A DNA stretch of 57,212 bases from Tannerella sp. (GTDB lineage Bacteria > Bacteroidota > Bacteroidia > Bacteroidales > Tannerellaceae), in contig JAIRMH010000179.1 in the NCBI GenBank assembly GCA_031258835.1, positions 1 to 57,212 of the forward strand, read 5' to 3'. Below the pieces are notes generated by a model, which worked only from the letters and a program-made list of their open reading frames with translations, was not told the origin of the DNA and did no database searches. This document shows, piece after piece, positions 9,308-18,852 of this stretch; positions within the stretch are counted from its first letter, which is position 1, and the number at the start of each line of letters is the position of its first letter. A program made the translations under genes and the position numbers.

Positions 9308-9376
9308 CAAAGATACATGAAATTTACGAATTACACACAAATGTATAAAAATGTCGGGCGAAATTTATAGGAGAAA
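9308..9376 (-). repeat. Dispersed ~70-bp repeat, copy A, carrying the psd promoter -7 box
   Basis: This stretch is similar along its whole length to 33242-33312 and 34007-34077. On the minus strand it ends in TTTCATGTATCTTTG, whose last eight bases (9308-9315) are a perfect -7 box 16 bases before the psd ATG. A TTG at 9338-9340 leaves a spacer of 22 bases. Copy A is the most diverged: it keeps the two GAAATTT segments and the ATAAAAATGTC core but differs in the middle. The remaining gap to the helicase stop at 9410 shows nothing else. Confidence 0.7.
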
Positions 9377-9409
9377 ATCATTTTTTTTCTCTAATATGGG
9401 CAAGGATGT

Positions 9410-12400
9410 CTAAAAAATACATTTTTCGATATCATTAAGTGAGATATACCAAAGATAACCATCCACGTGTCGGTAGCCCATATCCCGTATCAGGGATATA
9501 TATTTTTTCACCTGGCTGTGATGAGAACTCTCCTTTTTCCCCCCGAACTTGTAATCGACAACGGTAACATTGTCGCTATTGTCTTTCATAATACGATCCG
9601 GACGGCGCGATTGTCCTTTCCCGAACAGTATATCTGTTTCCATCAAGACCTGCATGGAGCCGTCGAACCATTTTTCCACCTGTTCAATACCGATAAGGCC
9701 GGTAAGCCGGTCTTTCAAAATGTCGGCCTCGTCGCGGGTTATTTCGCCGGATAAATATTTTATGGATATTGCGGAATCTATGTCCTCCCGTTTCTCAACG
9801 AGGCTTAATATATCGTGCATAAGTAATCCGTATTTACGTTTTTCCTCTTCGAAAAAACCGCTTTTACGGTGTTGCAGGCGCAACTGTATCCGCTTGTCGG
9901 GCGACACGGAATACAAATGTCCGACGTGCAGTTCTTCTATTTCCGGAGTTTCTTCGCTCTTTGTCGCCGTATGCCACCATGTTCCGCGTTCATAGATGCC
10001 TGCTTCACAGTCTAACGGATGTTGAGTATCCGCTTGTAGTCCTTTCCACAGTAATTGTGATATGCTTGTCGCTCCGCGTTCATGTTTAGGCGCTATTACA
10101 ATGAGTTCTTCTTTAGCGCGAGTGAACGCTACATATAATATATTAAGGTTATCCATGTAAGCATGAAGTTTCTCATGGAAATAGTCGGCGGCAAAGAAAG
10201 TATTTTTTAGCGTCAGGCTGTATTTAACAGGCACAAGGCTTATTTTGTTGAAAGGTTTTTTGGAGGGATGGCACCATAAAATAGCCTCTTTCTGGTCTAA
10301 TTTCCATTCTGCAAAGGGTATGATAACAGCTTTTACGCCAAGTCCTTTTGCTTTGTGTATGGTCATTATCCGGATTGCGTTCTGCGAATCGGGTGTGACT
10401 ATTTTTTTTCGGACTCCCGTCTCGTCCCACCACGAAATGAATTGTCCGATATCGGCCGTTTCGTTCGTTGAAAATTCAACAATTGTGTCGAGGAATGCCT
10501 GGATGAAAATAAGTTCATTATCGGGGAAATCATCTTTGAAGAGACGGAGTAGTCCTTCGGCAATTTCGTAAAGAGGACGGTTCGACAGATTTTTGATGAT
10601 CGCCATCGTTTCGGGCGGGAAAGGGTGAAATAAATTCCGGGAATCTTGTGAGGCAGACCTGTCCCGGTCGTTTTGCAAAACAGAATCGTTGGAGGATTCA
10701 TTTTCGGCGTCCTTCTGTCCTTTGGCGTGCGAAGAGTGTTTTTTTCTGCGTAAGACGACATATGCGGCGAGGGCTTTCTGATAGTTACTTGTAATATCCG
10801 GTTGATGAAGATATCGCAGCATTGCTATGAACCATCGTACCGAAAGAGAAGATCCGACGGTTAGCGAATCTTCCGAGATGATGTCGTATTTGTAGTTCGA
10901 TTCGGGATGCGCTTCTTTATATGTAAGCAATGTATCTGCAGCTAACGCGCCTTCCCTGCCTGTTCGTGTGAGTATGGCAATATCCCGCAGTTCGTATCCG
11001 TTGTCCTGTAACTGTTCGACGATACGTGGCAATTGTTCCAGACTTAATTCCTGCCATTTTTTTTCGTCCGTGTCTTCCAAAAATCGGATATGTACATGGC
11101 CGTTTTTGTCTGTGAAAGGTTTCGAGACGTGTTGTAAAGAGTTGGCATATGCGGATATGATACGGGCGCCAAACTGTTTTTTTTCATCATCCGGCAGCGA
11201 TGACTGCTCTATTTCTTCGTTGTATGAATTTTGCAGGATGGCAGGAATCTGTTCGAAGAGCATATTGTTAAATTCGACAATATGTCGACAACTCCGCCAA
11301 TTTACATCTAATTTTTTTTCGGTTATCTGTTGCGGGAAGTCTTGTTTTACCTGATAGTCGAGCAGCGTCCAGTCGGAATTGCGAAAGCGGTAAATGCTTT
11401 GTTTGATATCGCCCACAATAAGGTTGCTACGGCCATAGTCGAGGCTGTCTTTGAGCAGCGGGCGGAAGTTTGCCCATTGCATGCCGCTTGTATCCTGAAA
11501 TTCGTCAATCATATAATGTTCTATGCGCGTCCCCGTCTTTTCGTATATGAAAGGAATCTCGTTTCCGTCAATTACCTTGTTGAGCAGTTCGGTCGTATCG
11601 GCAATGAGCAATTTATTTTTCTCCTCGCGCCAGGCTGCAATGTGTTGCGACAAATCGGCAAGTATGCCCAGAGCATAGAAATTACGGTTAATCTCGTGTG
11701 CCGTATAATAACCGGCAAGGTTATCAAAAAAAGAAACGATGTCACGTATGAGATCATTCATTCCTTCCCCGTAGATATGTGCGGCTGCCTCTCTATGCGC
11801 GGGCGTGGCTGTTTTTGCAAGATAACCGTCGATATTATCGACTAATCCCCGGAAGGTTGCGCTTGGCGCATCCATTATTCCTTTGACGAGTTTGTTGAAA
11901 TATAAAAATGCGGATCTGCTGCCGTTTTTGAAATCTGTTGGCTGCATTCCATGTTGTTTTATCAACGAAATGCCTTTTATTCCGAACTCTTTTGCCGTTT
12001 GCCGGGCTTGTTGAATAATTTTAGAAAGGTCGTTTTGATAATCGGATAAAAATTCTTTTTGCTGCAGTTCTTCCCGAATTTCGTGATGGTATGATTTATA
12101 TGTTTCTTTAAATAATTGTCCGCCGAGCTTTATGATATCCCGCCGTATATCCCAACCGCCGCCTTCTTCTATTTTGTTTTCGGTGAAACGCAACAGCCAG
12201 TTCATAAGCGCTGCATTTTCGCTTTTTTCAAGTTCGGAAAGCATGTTTTCGACCGATTCTTCCATCATCAGGTTTTCATTCAGCTCTATCTGATAGTTTC
12301 CTTGCAGTCCTATTTCACGGGTAAACGCCCGAATGGTTTGTTGGAAGAAATGGTCTATTGTACTTATGTTAAGCGCCGAATAGTCATGCAATATATTTAT

Positions 12401-12670
12401 CAATATTTCTTTTGCCTGCTTGCGGACGATTGTTTCATCTTTTTTGCCGTTGTCGGATAACATTGCAATATAACAGGAAGGGCGATTGTCGGCAAGGCGG
12501 AACAATTCTTCCACAATACGGTTTTTCATCTCGGCTGTCGCTTTATTCGTGAACGTTACGGCGAGTATGCGCCGGCGCTGTTCCCTGCCTTTGAAAAGTA
12601 ACGACAGATATTCTCCCGTCAGCGTATGTGTCTTGCCTGTTCCTGCGGAAGCGCTGTATATTGTAAGCAT
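9410..12670 (-). CDS. addA: UvrD/RecB-type helicase-nuclease (AddA-like)
   Basis: A 1086-residue superfamily 1A helicase fused to a nuclease, for processing double-strand ends before recombination. Walker A SAGTGKT is at residues 8-14; further helicase blocks include FTNKATAEMK, STIDHFFQ, IDEFQDTS, GDIKQSIYRFR, TIHKAKGLGVK and YVAFTRAKEEL. The C-terminus has a RecB-type PD-(D/E)XK nuclease: LLMHDILSLVE, RRPDRI and VTVVDYKFG with the Asp/Asp-Tyr-Lys residues. A hydrophilic insert of about 40 residues rich in Ser, Asp and Asn lies near the middle, after VLRRKKH. It starts 12 bases after yciH, at the end of the porU-porV-ispF run. The usual partner AddB is not adjacent. Confidence 0.88.
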   Translation of the reverse strand: MLTIYSASAGTGKTHTLTGEYLSLLFKGREQRRRILAVTFTNKATAEMKNRIVEELFRLADNRPSCYIAMLSDNGKKDETIVRKQAKEILINILHDYSALNISTIDHFFQQTIRAFTREIGLQGNYQIELNENLMMEESVENMLSELEKSENAALMNWLLRFTENKIEEGGGWDIRRDIIKLGGQLFKETYKSYHHEIREELQQKEFLSDYQNDLSKIIQQARQTAKEFGIKGISLIKQHGMQPTDFKNGSRSAFLYFNKLVKGIMDAPSATFRGLVDNIDGYLAKTATPAHREAAAHIYGEGMNDLIRDIVSFFDNLAGYYTAHEINRNFYALGILADLSQHIAAWREEKNKLLIADTTELLNKVIDGNEIPFIYEKTGTRIEHYMIDEFQDTSGMQWANFRPLLKDSLDYGRSNLIVGDIKQSIYRFRNSDWTLLDYQVKQDFPQQITEKKLDVNWRSCRHIVEFNNMLFEQIPAILQNSYNEEIEQSSLPDDEKKQFGARIISAYANSLQHVSKPFTDKNGHVHIRFLEDTDEKKWQELSLEQLPRIVEQLQDNGYELRDIAILTRTGREGALAADTLLTYKEAHPESNYKYDIISEDSLTVGSSLSVRWFIAMLRYLHQPDITSNYQKALAAYVVLRRKKHSSHAKGQKDAENESSNDSVLQNDRDRSASQDSRNLFHPFPPETMAIIKNLSNRPLYEIAEGLLRLFKDDFPDNELIFIQAFLDTIVEFSTNETADIGQFISWWDETGVRKKIVTPDSQNAIRIMTIHKAKGLGVKAVIIPFAEWKLDQKEAILWCHPSKKPFNKISLVPVKYSLTLKNTFFAADYFHEKLHAYMDNLNILYVAFTRAKEELIVIAPKHERGATSISQLLWKGLQADTQHPLDCEAGIYERGTWWHTATKSEETPEIEELHVGHLYSVSPDKRIQLRLQHRKSGFFEEEKRKYGLLMHDILSLVEKREDIDSAISIKYLSGEITRDEADILKDRLTGLIGIEQVEKWFDGSMQVLMETDILFGKGQSRRPDRIMKDNSDNVTVVDYKFGGKKESSHHSQVKKYISLIRDMGYRHVDGYLWYISLNDIEKCIF

Positions 12671-12682
12671 AGACGGATGTAT

Positions 12683-13027
12683 TTAGATGATTTTTGTTTT
12701 ACCGTATCCTTCTTTGGCCAGTATGTCCGCAATTTTGTGTCGGAAGTCTCCCTGAATGATGATTTCCCCGTCTTTTACCGATCCTCCTACGCCGCATCTC
12801 ACTTTCAAAAATTTCCCGATGGAAGCGAGATCTTCGCTTTTCCCCCGGAATCCGGTAATAAGTGTTACCATTTTCCCGTTCCTGTTGCGTTTATCCAATG
12901 ATATACGTAACGATTGCTTTTCTTTCGGGAGAGTTTCTTCCTCTGCATTCTTTCCCGTCTCGTATTTAAAGTCGGGACTGGTTGAGTAAACCGTTCCCAA
13001 GCGGTCTTTCCAGTCATTATTTTTCAT
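12683..13027 (-). CDS. yciH: SUI1/eIF1-like translation factor YciH
   Basis: A 114-residue protein whose C-terminal 70 residues form an SUI1 domain: KQSLRISLDKRNRNGKMVTL, then the GKFLKVRCGVGGSVKDGEI core and QGDFRHKIADIL. Bacterial YciH can discriminate initiation complexes in vitro; its cellular role is not settled. It is packed between ispF (9-base gap) and the addA-like gene (12-base gap) and so probably shares their transcript. Confidence 0.92.
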   Translation of the reverse strand: MKNNDWKDRLGTVYSTSPDFKYETGKNAEEETLPKEKQSLRISLDKRNRNGKMVTLITGFRGKSEDLASIGKFLKVRCGVGGSVKDGEIIIQGDFRHKIADILAKEGYGKTKII

Positions 13028-13036
13028 ATATGTGGA

Positions 13037-13504
13037 TTATTTTATTAAAACGACGGCGTAAGCGGCAATTCCTTCGCGGCGTCCGGCGAAGCCGAGATTC
13101 TCTGTTGTTGTGGCTTTTATTGACAGGTCGTTGACCGGGACGCTCATCACTTCTGCCATTGTCTTTTGCATTTCGGGGATATAGGGGTTCAGTTTAGGTT
13201 GTTCGGCTACAATTGTTGCATCCATGTTTCCCAATTCATATCCTGCTTCGCGCAGCATGCGCATGGTTTCGCGGAGCAGTATTTTACTGTCTATATTTTT
13301 ATATTTCCCGGACGTATCGGGGAAGTGATGTCCAATGTCGCGCATGTTTGCCGCGCCAAGCAACGCATCGCAGACAGCGTGTATAAGTACGTCCGCATCG
13401 CTGTGCCCCATCAGTCCGTAAGGATGGTCTATGCGGATACCTCCAAGCCATAGTTCGCGGCCTTCCGTCAGAGCATGTACGTCATATCCGAATCCTGTGC
13501 GCAT
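13037..13504 (-). CDS. ispF: 2-C-methyl-D-erythritol 2,4-cyclodiphosphate synthase
   Basis: Forms the cyclic diphosphate in the methylerythritol-phosphate route to isoprenoids. The 155-residue length fits the trimeric enzyme. Zinc ligands Asp8 and His10 (GYDVH) and His42 (DADVLIHAV) are present, as are the DIGHHFPDT loop and the TTTENLGFAGRREGIAA tail that binds CDP. I chose the ATG at 13504: the longer frame opens with TTG at 13519 and would overlap the porV stop. It follows porV by 7 bases, a pairing common in Bacteroidota. Confidence 0.97.
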   Translation of the reverse strand: MRTGFGYDVHALTEGRELWLGGIRIDHPYGLMGHSDADVLIHAVCDALLGAANMRDIGHHFPDTSGKYKNIDSKILLRETMRMLREAGYELGNMDATIVAEQPKLNPYIPEMQKTMAEVMSVPVNDLSIKATTTENLGFAGRREGIAAYAVVLIK

Positions 13505-13511
13505 GATAATT

Positions 13512-14690
13512 TTATTCAAACAGGCCCTTCAATCCATCCATATCGAACGAAAGAGTAAAACGAAGCGTCTGGTCAAGCGGATTGCTTTGTACGGTACTGA
13601 TCAGGTAGGCGGCATCAAGCTGGAACACGTTCATTTTGAATCCGGTTCCAACGGACAGATACTGACGGTTACCTTTCATCTGATGTTCGTAGAAATAGCC
13701 TGCGCGGACGAAAAACTGGCTGTTATAGTTATATTCGGCTGCGACGGAGAGGTTTATTTCCTTTAGTTCTTCATTCGCCCCTCCCGGCGCATCGCTGAAC
13801 GAATTAATCATACCTTTAACAAAATTCATGTCGTTGTATTCGTCATATCGTTTGTCGTAATCATCCTCATTTTCATCAATGCCCCTTACCGGTTTAGACG
13901 GAACGAGATATTTGTTTAAGTCTACATAAATACCAAGTTGGTTGTAGTCGTCCAGAGGCATAAGCAGACCGGTTCCTATCCGCAGGTTTGTAGGCAGGAA
14001 CTGGTTTGTCATTCCGCCATCATACGTAACTTTGTTTCCCATATTGGAGATATTGAATCCGCCGCTCCACAGACATTCGTTGCTCCCCATGACGATATAT
14101 CGCTCTCCGTATCCGCTTAAATCCGCTGCTACGGCATTACCGGGTCGCAGTTCATATTCTATGTCGGCGCCCATGTCGGAACGTATATAGCGCATGGCAA
14201 CGCCGAGCGAAAATCCTTCCGACAATTTAATGCAGTAACTTACGTCAAGCGCCATTTCATAGGGATTAAGGTTCAGATATTCACGCCCTCCGATATCGGT
14301 AACAGGCACTTCTCCAAGCGAGAAATAGCGAAGTGAAGCGCCAAGCGCATGCTGATCATATTGTCCCAGTTTGTAATATCCGGATAGGTAAGCTAATGCT
14401 ACGTCGTTCACAATTTTACGCATCCACGGCGTATATGACAGTCCTACTCCGGCTTTGCTTTCCATAAATGCATATTTGGAAGGGTTCCAATATTGAGATG
14501 ATATGTCGGGCAGGGTTGCCGCACCATTGTCGCCCATACCTCCACCACGTGCATCCGGTGCTATCGCGAGAGATGGCACTGCCGTGTTAAGAGGACTGAA
14601 CTTGTTTTTTTCATCATCCTGTGCGTGTATAATAAGAACTGATAATGCCGGACATACGAATATCAAGAAACCTAATTTTAATAATCTCAT
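13512..14690 (-). CDS. porV: Type IX secretion system outer-membrane protein PorV (LptO)
   Basis: A 392-residue FadL-like outer-membrane barrel with a signal peptide (about residues 1-23, ending IIHAQ). PorV is the shuttle that collects folded cargo from the translocon and hands it to the sortase PorU for cleavage and attachment to A-LPS. Diagnostic features are the N-terminal ATLPDISSQYWNPSKYAF block, the YTPWMRKIVNDVALAY strand and alternating amphipathic strands to the C-terminal FTLSF. It directly follows porU (69-base gap), so sortase and shuttle are made together. Other T9SS parts (porK-N, sov, porT) are not in this window. Confidence 0.95.
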   Translation of the reverse strand: MRLLKLGFLIFVCPALSVLIIHAQDDEKNKFSPLNTAVPSLAIAPDARGGGMGDNGAATLPDISSQYWNPSKYAFMESKAGVGLSYTPWMRKIVNDVALAYLSGYYKLGQYDQHALGASLRYFSLGEVPVTDIGGREYLNLNPYEMALDVSYCIKLSEGFSLGVAMRYIRSDMGADIEYELRPGNAVAADLSGYGERYIVMGSNECLWSGGFNISNMGNKVTYDGGMTNQFLPTNLRIGTGLLMPLDDYNQLGIYVDLNKYLVPSKPVRGIDENEDDYDKRYDEYNDMNFVKGMINSFSDAPGGANEELKEINLSVAAEYNYNSQFFVRAGYFYEHQMKGNRQYLSVGTGFKMNVFQLDAAYLISTVQSNPLDQTLRFTLSFDMDGLKGLFE

Positions 14691-14759
14691 GCTTTAAATG
14701 TGTTAGTTGTATACTTGTTTAAAAATTACACGTAATCTATAAACTCTATTTTCATATCT

Positions 14760-17700
14760 TTATTGTGCAAGTATAATTAATTTCTTTGCCTTCGAGACTT
14801 CGTTGGATTTATCGCTGCTTATTACGGCGCGATAGATATAGACGCCGGGACGCAGGCGCGCTCCTGCGCCATCTGTGAGGTTCCAGTTTATTTTATACGA
14901 ATTAAATATCTCCGACGAACCCCGTTCTTCACACTTCCATTGCAGTCTCCCCGCCATATCAAAAACTTGAATTTGCACATTGATCAGCGATTCGGGCAAG
15001 TCGTGCGAAATAATGAAGTTCACATATTCGCTTGCCGGAGACGGGCCTGCCGTCAGGTTGATGATAGACGGTTTATAATTATCCGCCACTACGAAATTGA
15101 AAACGCCGGAACTGGAATTGTTATAACTATCCCATATTTTGAACTCGCCGGTATGTTTCCCGGCTTCGAGTTCCGGAATTGGGAATTTTACGATGCATTC
15201 GCCCTTTTCGCCTTCCAGGTAGGCGCCGTAGTAGCTGTTTAACACAAAGTTCATTGCCGGGTTATTGTCGATTGTAAGCGTGATATCATGCCCGATACCG
15301 CCCCCGCTTACGTTTATACCGCTTTCGTCCCATACGATAGCGGCGAATACAGGCGTTTCATTCACTTTGTCGCCGTCTTTGAAGTCGGAAGTGTTGAGAT
15401 ACATCATCCGTATATCCGGCCCGGTAGTATCTTCGCCGGTGATATCTGCCGTTCCTCCTAGTGTAAAATTCTTATAACATCCGTTGGCCTCTTTGTCGTT
15501 ATCCCGGTCGGCTGCATAGAGCGATATTTTTCCATTTTGGTAGGAATAAAAGATGTCTTTCGGGACGGTGAAAGCGAATGAAAATTCGCCGTTGCGTACC
15601 GAATCGTTACCGATATACATTACACTGGGATAATCCGAATAGGTGAATTTTATGTCGGTACCGTTATTGTCTAGCGTCGTGATCTGGTCCTGGCTGTCGA
15701 AAACCAAAACCGACATCAATCCGTTGAAGTCGGTTGCCGGCATCCCATCCGGCGCATTGATCTTTCCACTAACGGTAATATTTTCGAATGCTTTGAAGTT
15801 CACAGGCTTGTCTGTGATGGGCTGGCCGTTTATCTCCGTCACCTCCATGTTGTAATCATCGGGAAAAGCAAGTGTTAGTGCCGGGTCTCCGATTAAAACA
15901 AAACTCATTATTTTTTGATTTTGGAGGGTGCCGTATGAACTCTTGAAAGCGTTTTTTGAATTTTTCAATGCATCTCCGAGTCTTTGATGGCGTCCGTTAT
16001 CTTGTTTCTCGAACAGGTTTTTCAGAAACAATTTGTTTATTTGCAGGTTCTCATCGCTATATGCAACACGTGAAGTCGTATACAGGGCGATTCCTCCGCT
16101 GTTTTTATTGAGGAACACCTCTTCGCCGGCGGAGATTCCTGTTGCATCGAATGGAGCGAAATCGCACGACGCCGTTATCCAAAGCGGAAGATTCGGATAA
16201 GTTGCATTGCTGATGTCCGCCTGTGTCATAACTTTTTCTTCCGCCCACGATTCGGAATCGCTATGGCCGGTGTAATTGATTATTAACACGCCTTCTTTTA
16301 GTTCTTTCTGAATGTTGGCGCGGATATCGGGGTAGGTAGGTTTCCCTCCCGAATTGCTCTTTTTGTATGCGTCAAAGAACAGTTTCCTGGGAATGTATTG
16401 GGGGTGGTTATTTTCGATATATTGCGCCAGCAAATCCGATCCTTCCATATGTTCTATATCATGATTGTCGGACGGGTTCCCGTCGTCCGCTATGAAGCAC
16501 AATTTATTTTTCCAGAACCCGTAATTTGAGTTTTCGATATACGAAATCACTTTATTTACCGCATTTTTTGCCTGCGTAACCGTGGCGACAGGGAAACGCC
16601 CGATGCCTATACACATCGTCGCATTAATCGGGTTGGCGCCTTCATTATCGTACAAGAATCCGAAATAATCGTCGGATACGTACGAACTTTCTCCGATAGA
16701 TTCGACCGATTGATATGTGACGATATAATTGTCGGATGAATTTTCCCATTCCTTAGTGAGTTTCCTGTTGTCGAAGCGTCCGTCGCCGAACAGCAACAGG
16801 TATTTCGGCGCATCGTCGTCTGAAGTTCTGCGGTCGTAAAACATTTTCATGAAACGGCGGATCGCCGTCGCCTCTTGTCCGCCGCCGGAAAACTCGTTGT
16901 ATACCTGTTCGGGCGTAACTACGGCAACAGTGAGGCGGTCGTGCGAACGATGAACATCGGCCAACCGTTTGGCTTCCGATACAAATGCGTTCGGAGCCAG
17001 TATTATCATATCCGTTTGTGGCATGCCGTGCAGGTTTTGCGGTGCTATTTCACCGACTACAGCTGGAGATGGCAGATCTTTATTCGATATATCGACCATT
17101 GCAAATTCACGCAACGGCCCTGCCGGTATCGAAAAGGAGAGTTCTGTTCCATTCCGTTTCGTTTCGATTTTCCACATTCGGTTACCTTCCGTTACATCAA
17201 AAACGATCATGTCGGATGGCGCATTTTTGATAAGAAAACGTGTGGCTTTGTTCTCGGATTCGATGCTGCGGAAAAAGGTGCAGGAACCGTAAGGTTGCAA
17301 CCGGCGTTTCATTTGCAGGCGTATATAATCTAAGTGGCTTGTCTGTTGGGTTACGCTGAAAGATATATTAACCGTTGTGTTTTCGCTTTTTTCTCCATTC
17401 CATACCACTTCCTGCGAAACGCCTAAGGCGGCGGTGTAAATACCGTTGTTCTGGCCGATGTTAGCGCTTGTAAGTTTGACGCCGTCGGCGCTCATAGTCA
17501 CGACGCCTGTTCCCGACTTTACTTTCGCGACAAAACGAAAGGCTATTTTCCCGTCGTCGTTTGTGATTCCGGGAATTGTGAATTTGAAATCTCGGGATGT
17601 ATTTGTGTCGAAACTCTCACCGAAGAGATCGCGACCGGAATAAGGGCGTCCGGGGGTTGTGATGGAAACCATATCCTGTTCATGCAGCATGTAATCGTCA

Positions 17701-18182
17701 TAAGTGTCTATAATAACAGGTGCGTTGTCTTCCGATGGGATGGATACGGCTTCGTTTGTTTCCGTAGCGTCGGTCACGAAATAATATCCGAGCGTCGCAT
17801 ATGCGTTATTCGTATGCCTGAAATTTTTATTTGTAGGATCATACGTCCATTTTATCGTTCCTCTCCCGAAAAAGAGCAGATAATCGCTACCTCTCCATAC
17901 GGCTACGGGAGGAACATCGTCGATATATTCCGCGTTTTTGAAATCTTCTTCCATTGGCCATCCGCCGTAACCATGAATGGAAACTTTCGCCGGATCAGAG
18001 AATCCCATTCCTTTTAGATCCGAATAAGTGAGTTTGTAAATGCCCGTCTTTTCAATGCTTATCTTTACCCATTTACCTTCCGACAAGGCCGATTTGGCCG
18101 CATAACGGGATGCGTCGGCCCTGGCAAAGGCCGATACGGTAATACATAATAATATATATAGCGCTCGTAACATAGTTTTCAT
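14760..18182 (-). CDS. porU: Type IX secretion system sortase PorU
   Basis: An 1140-residue surface cysteine protease of the gingipain (C25) clan that removes the C-terminal signal of T9SS cargo and links it to the cell surface. A signal peptide covers about residues 1-22. The catalytic dyad is visible: His in IINYTGHSDSESW and Cys in LWITASCDFAPFD. The C-terminal ~90 residues are themselves a CTD-like beta-sandwich (AGPSPASEYVNF, QVFDMAGRLQWK, LRPGVYIYR, KKLIIL), as in other PorU proteins. Length matches the family. It heads the porU-porV-ispF-yciH-addA group. Its presence implies that the organism exports CTD proteins, though none is encoded here. Confidence 0.95.
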   Translation of the reverse strand: MKTMLRALYILLCITVSAFARADASRYAAKSALSEGKWVKISIEKTGIYKLTYSDLKGMGFSDPAKVSIHGYGGWPMEEDFKNAEYIDDVPPVAVWRGSDYLLFFGRGTIKWTYDPTNKNFRHTNNAYATLGYYFVTDATETNEAVSIPSEDNAPVIIDTYDDYMLHEQDMVSITTPGRPYSGRDLFGESFDTNTSRDFKFTIPGITNDDGKIAFRFVAKVKSGTGVVTMSADGVKLTSANIGQNNGIYTAALGVSQEVVWNGEKSENTTVNISFSVTQQTSHLDYIRLQMKRRLQPYGSCTFFRSIESENKATRFLIKNAPSDMIVFDVTEGNRMWKIETKRNGTELSFSIPAGPLREFAMVDISNKDLPSPAVVGEIAPQNLHGMPQTDMIILAPNAFVSEAKRLADVHRSHDRLTVAVVTPEQVYNEFSGGGQEATAIRRFMKMFYDRRTSDDDAPKYLLLFGDGRFDNRKLTKEWENSSDNYIVTYQSVESIGESSYVSDDYFGFLYDNEGANPINATMCIGIGRFPVATVTQAKNAVNKVISYIENSNYGFWKNKLCFIADDGNPSDNHDIEHMEGSDLLAQYIENNHPQYIPRKLFFDAYKKSNSGGKPTYPDIRANIQKELKEGVLIINYTGHSDSESWAEEKVMTQADISNATYPNLPLWITASCDFAPFDATGISAGEEVFLNKNSGGIALYTTSRVAYSDENLQINKLFLKNLFEKQDNGRHQRLGDALKNSKNAFKSSYGTLQNQKIMSFVLIGDPALTLAFPDDYNMEVTEINGQPITDKPVNFKAFENITVSGKINAPDGMPATDFNGLMSVLVFDSQDQITTLDNNGTDIKFTYSDYPSVMYIGNDSVRNGEFSFAFTVPKDIFYSYQNGKISLYAADRDNDKEANGCYKNFTLGGTADITGEDTTGPDIRMMYLNTSDFKDGDKVNETPVFAAIVWDESGINVSGGGIGHDITLTIDNNPAMNFVLNSYYGAYLEGEKGECIVKFPIPELEAGKHTGEFKIWDSYNNSSSGVFNFVVADNYKPSIINLTAGPSPASEYVNFIISHDLPESLINVQIQVFDMAGRLQWKCEERGSSEIFNSYKINWNLTDGAGARLRPGVYIYRAVISSDKSNEVSKAKKLIILAQ

Positions 18183-18230
18183 AAAGCGTTTCTTTTTTAA
18201 AATTCACGTCGGAACCGGAACAGGATATGT

Positions 18231-18845
18231 TCAACGCACATAAAAATCAAGTAATTTGCGGTTGCCTATATATCCTTGCAGATGGTCGCCTATATTTACC
18301 TGCCCCACGCCGGCGGGTGTTCCCGTATAAATGAGATCGCCCATCTTCAATGTGAAGAAACGGCTTGCATAAGCAATTATTTTATCTGCCGGGAAAAGCA
18401 TCTCTGCCGTATTTCCCTTCTGTACGGTTTCCCCGTCCATATCGAGATGAAAACTAAGGTTTTGAATGTCGCCGGCCTCGCTCAGAGGAATGAATTCGCC
18501 CGTCACGGCCGCTCCGTCAAATCCTTTGCTTATCTCCCATGGTAATCCCTTATTCCGCAGTTCCGTTTGCAGATCGCGCGCCGTAAAGTCAATTCCAACC
18601 GTCACTTCATCATAGTAGCGATGAGCAAATTGTTCTGCAATATTTTTGCCGATTCTGTTAATTTTCACGACAAGTTCTGTTTCATAATGGATATTCGACG
18701 AAAAATCGGGTAAGAAAAAGGGTTTTCCATCCTTCAACAGCGCCGAGTCGGGTTTTATAAAAAGAACCGGTTCCGATAATAATAACGAATTATGCATCTC
18801 TTTATTGTGATTTGCATAGTTCATTCCTACGGCAATAATTTTCAT
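18231..18845 (-). CDS. Fumarylacetoacetate hydrolase family protein
   Basis: A 204-residue single-domain member of the FAH fold (YcgM/FAHD1-like), which cleaves or decarboxylates small 2-oxo acids using a divalent metal. The metal site is visible as HYETELVVKI (first acidic pair) and later TVGIDFTARDLQ with GLPWEISKGFDG, the substrate loop. The end, DLIYTGTPAGVGQVNIGD, is the family's conserved closing block. The true substrate cannot be read from sequence; oxaloacetate decarboxylation is one possibility. It follows rex by 7 bases. Confidence 0.88.
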   Translation of the reverse strand: MKIIAVGMNYANHNKEMHNSLLLSEPVLFIKPDSALLKDGKPFFLPDFSSNIHYETELVVKINRIGKNIAEQFAHRYYDEVTVGIDFTARDLQTELRNKGLPWEISKGFDGAAVTGEFIPLSEAGDIQNLSFHLDMDGETVQKGNTAEMLFPADKIIAYASRFFTLKMGDLIYTGTPAGVGQVNIGDHLQGYIGNRKLLDFYVR

Positions 18846-18852
18846 TTTCTTG

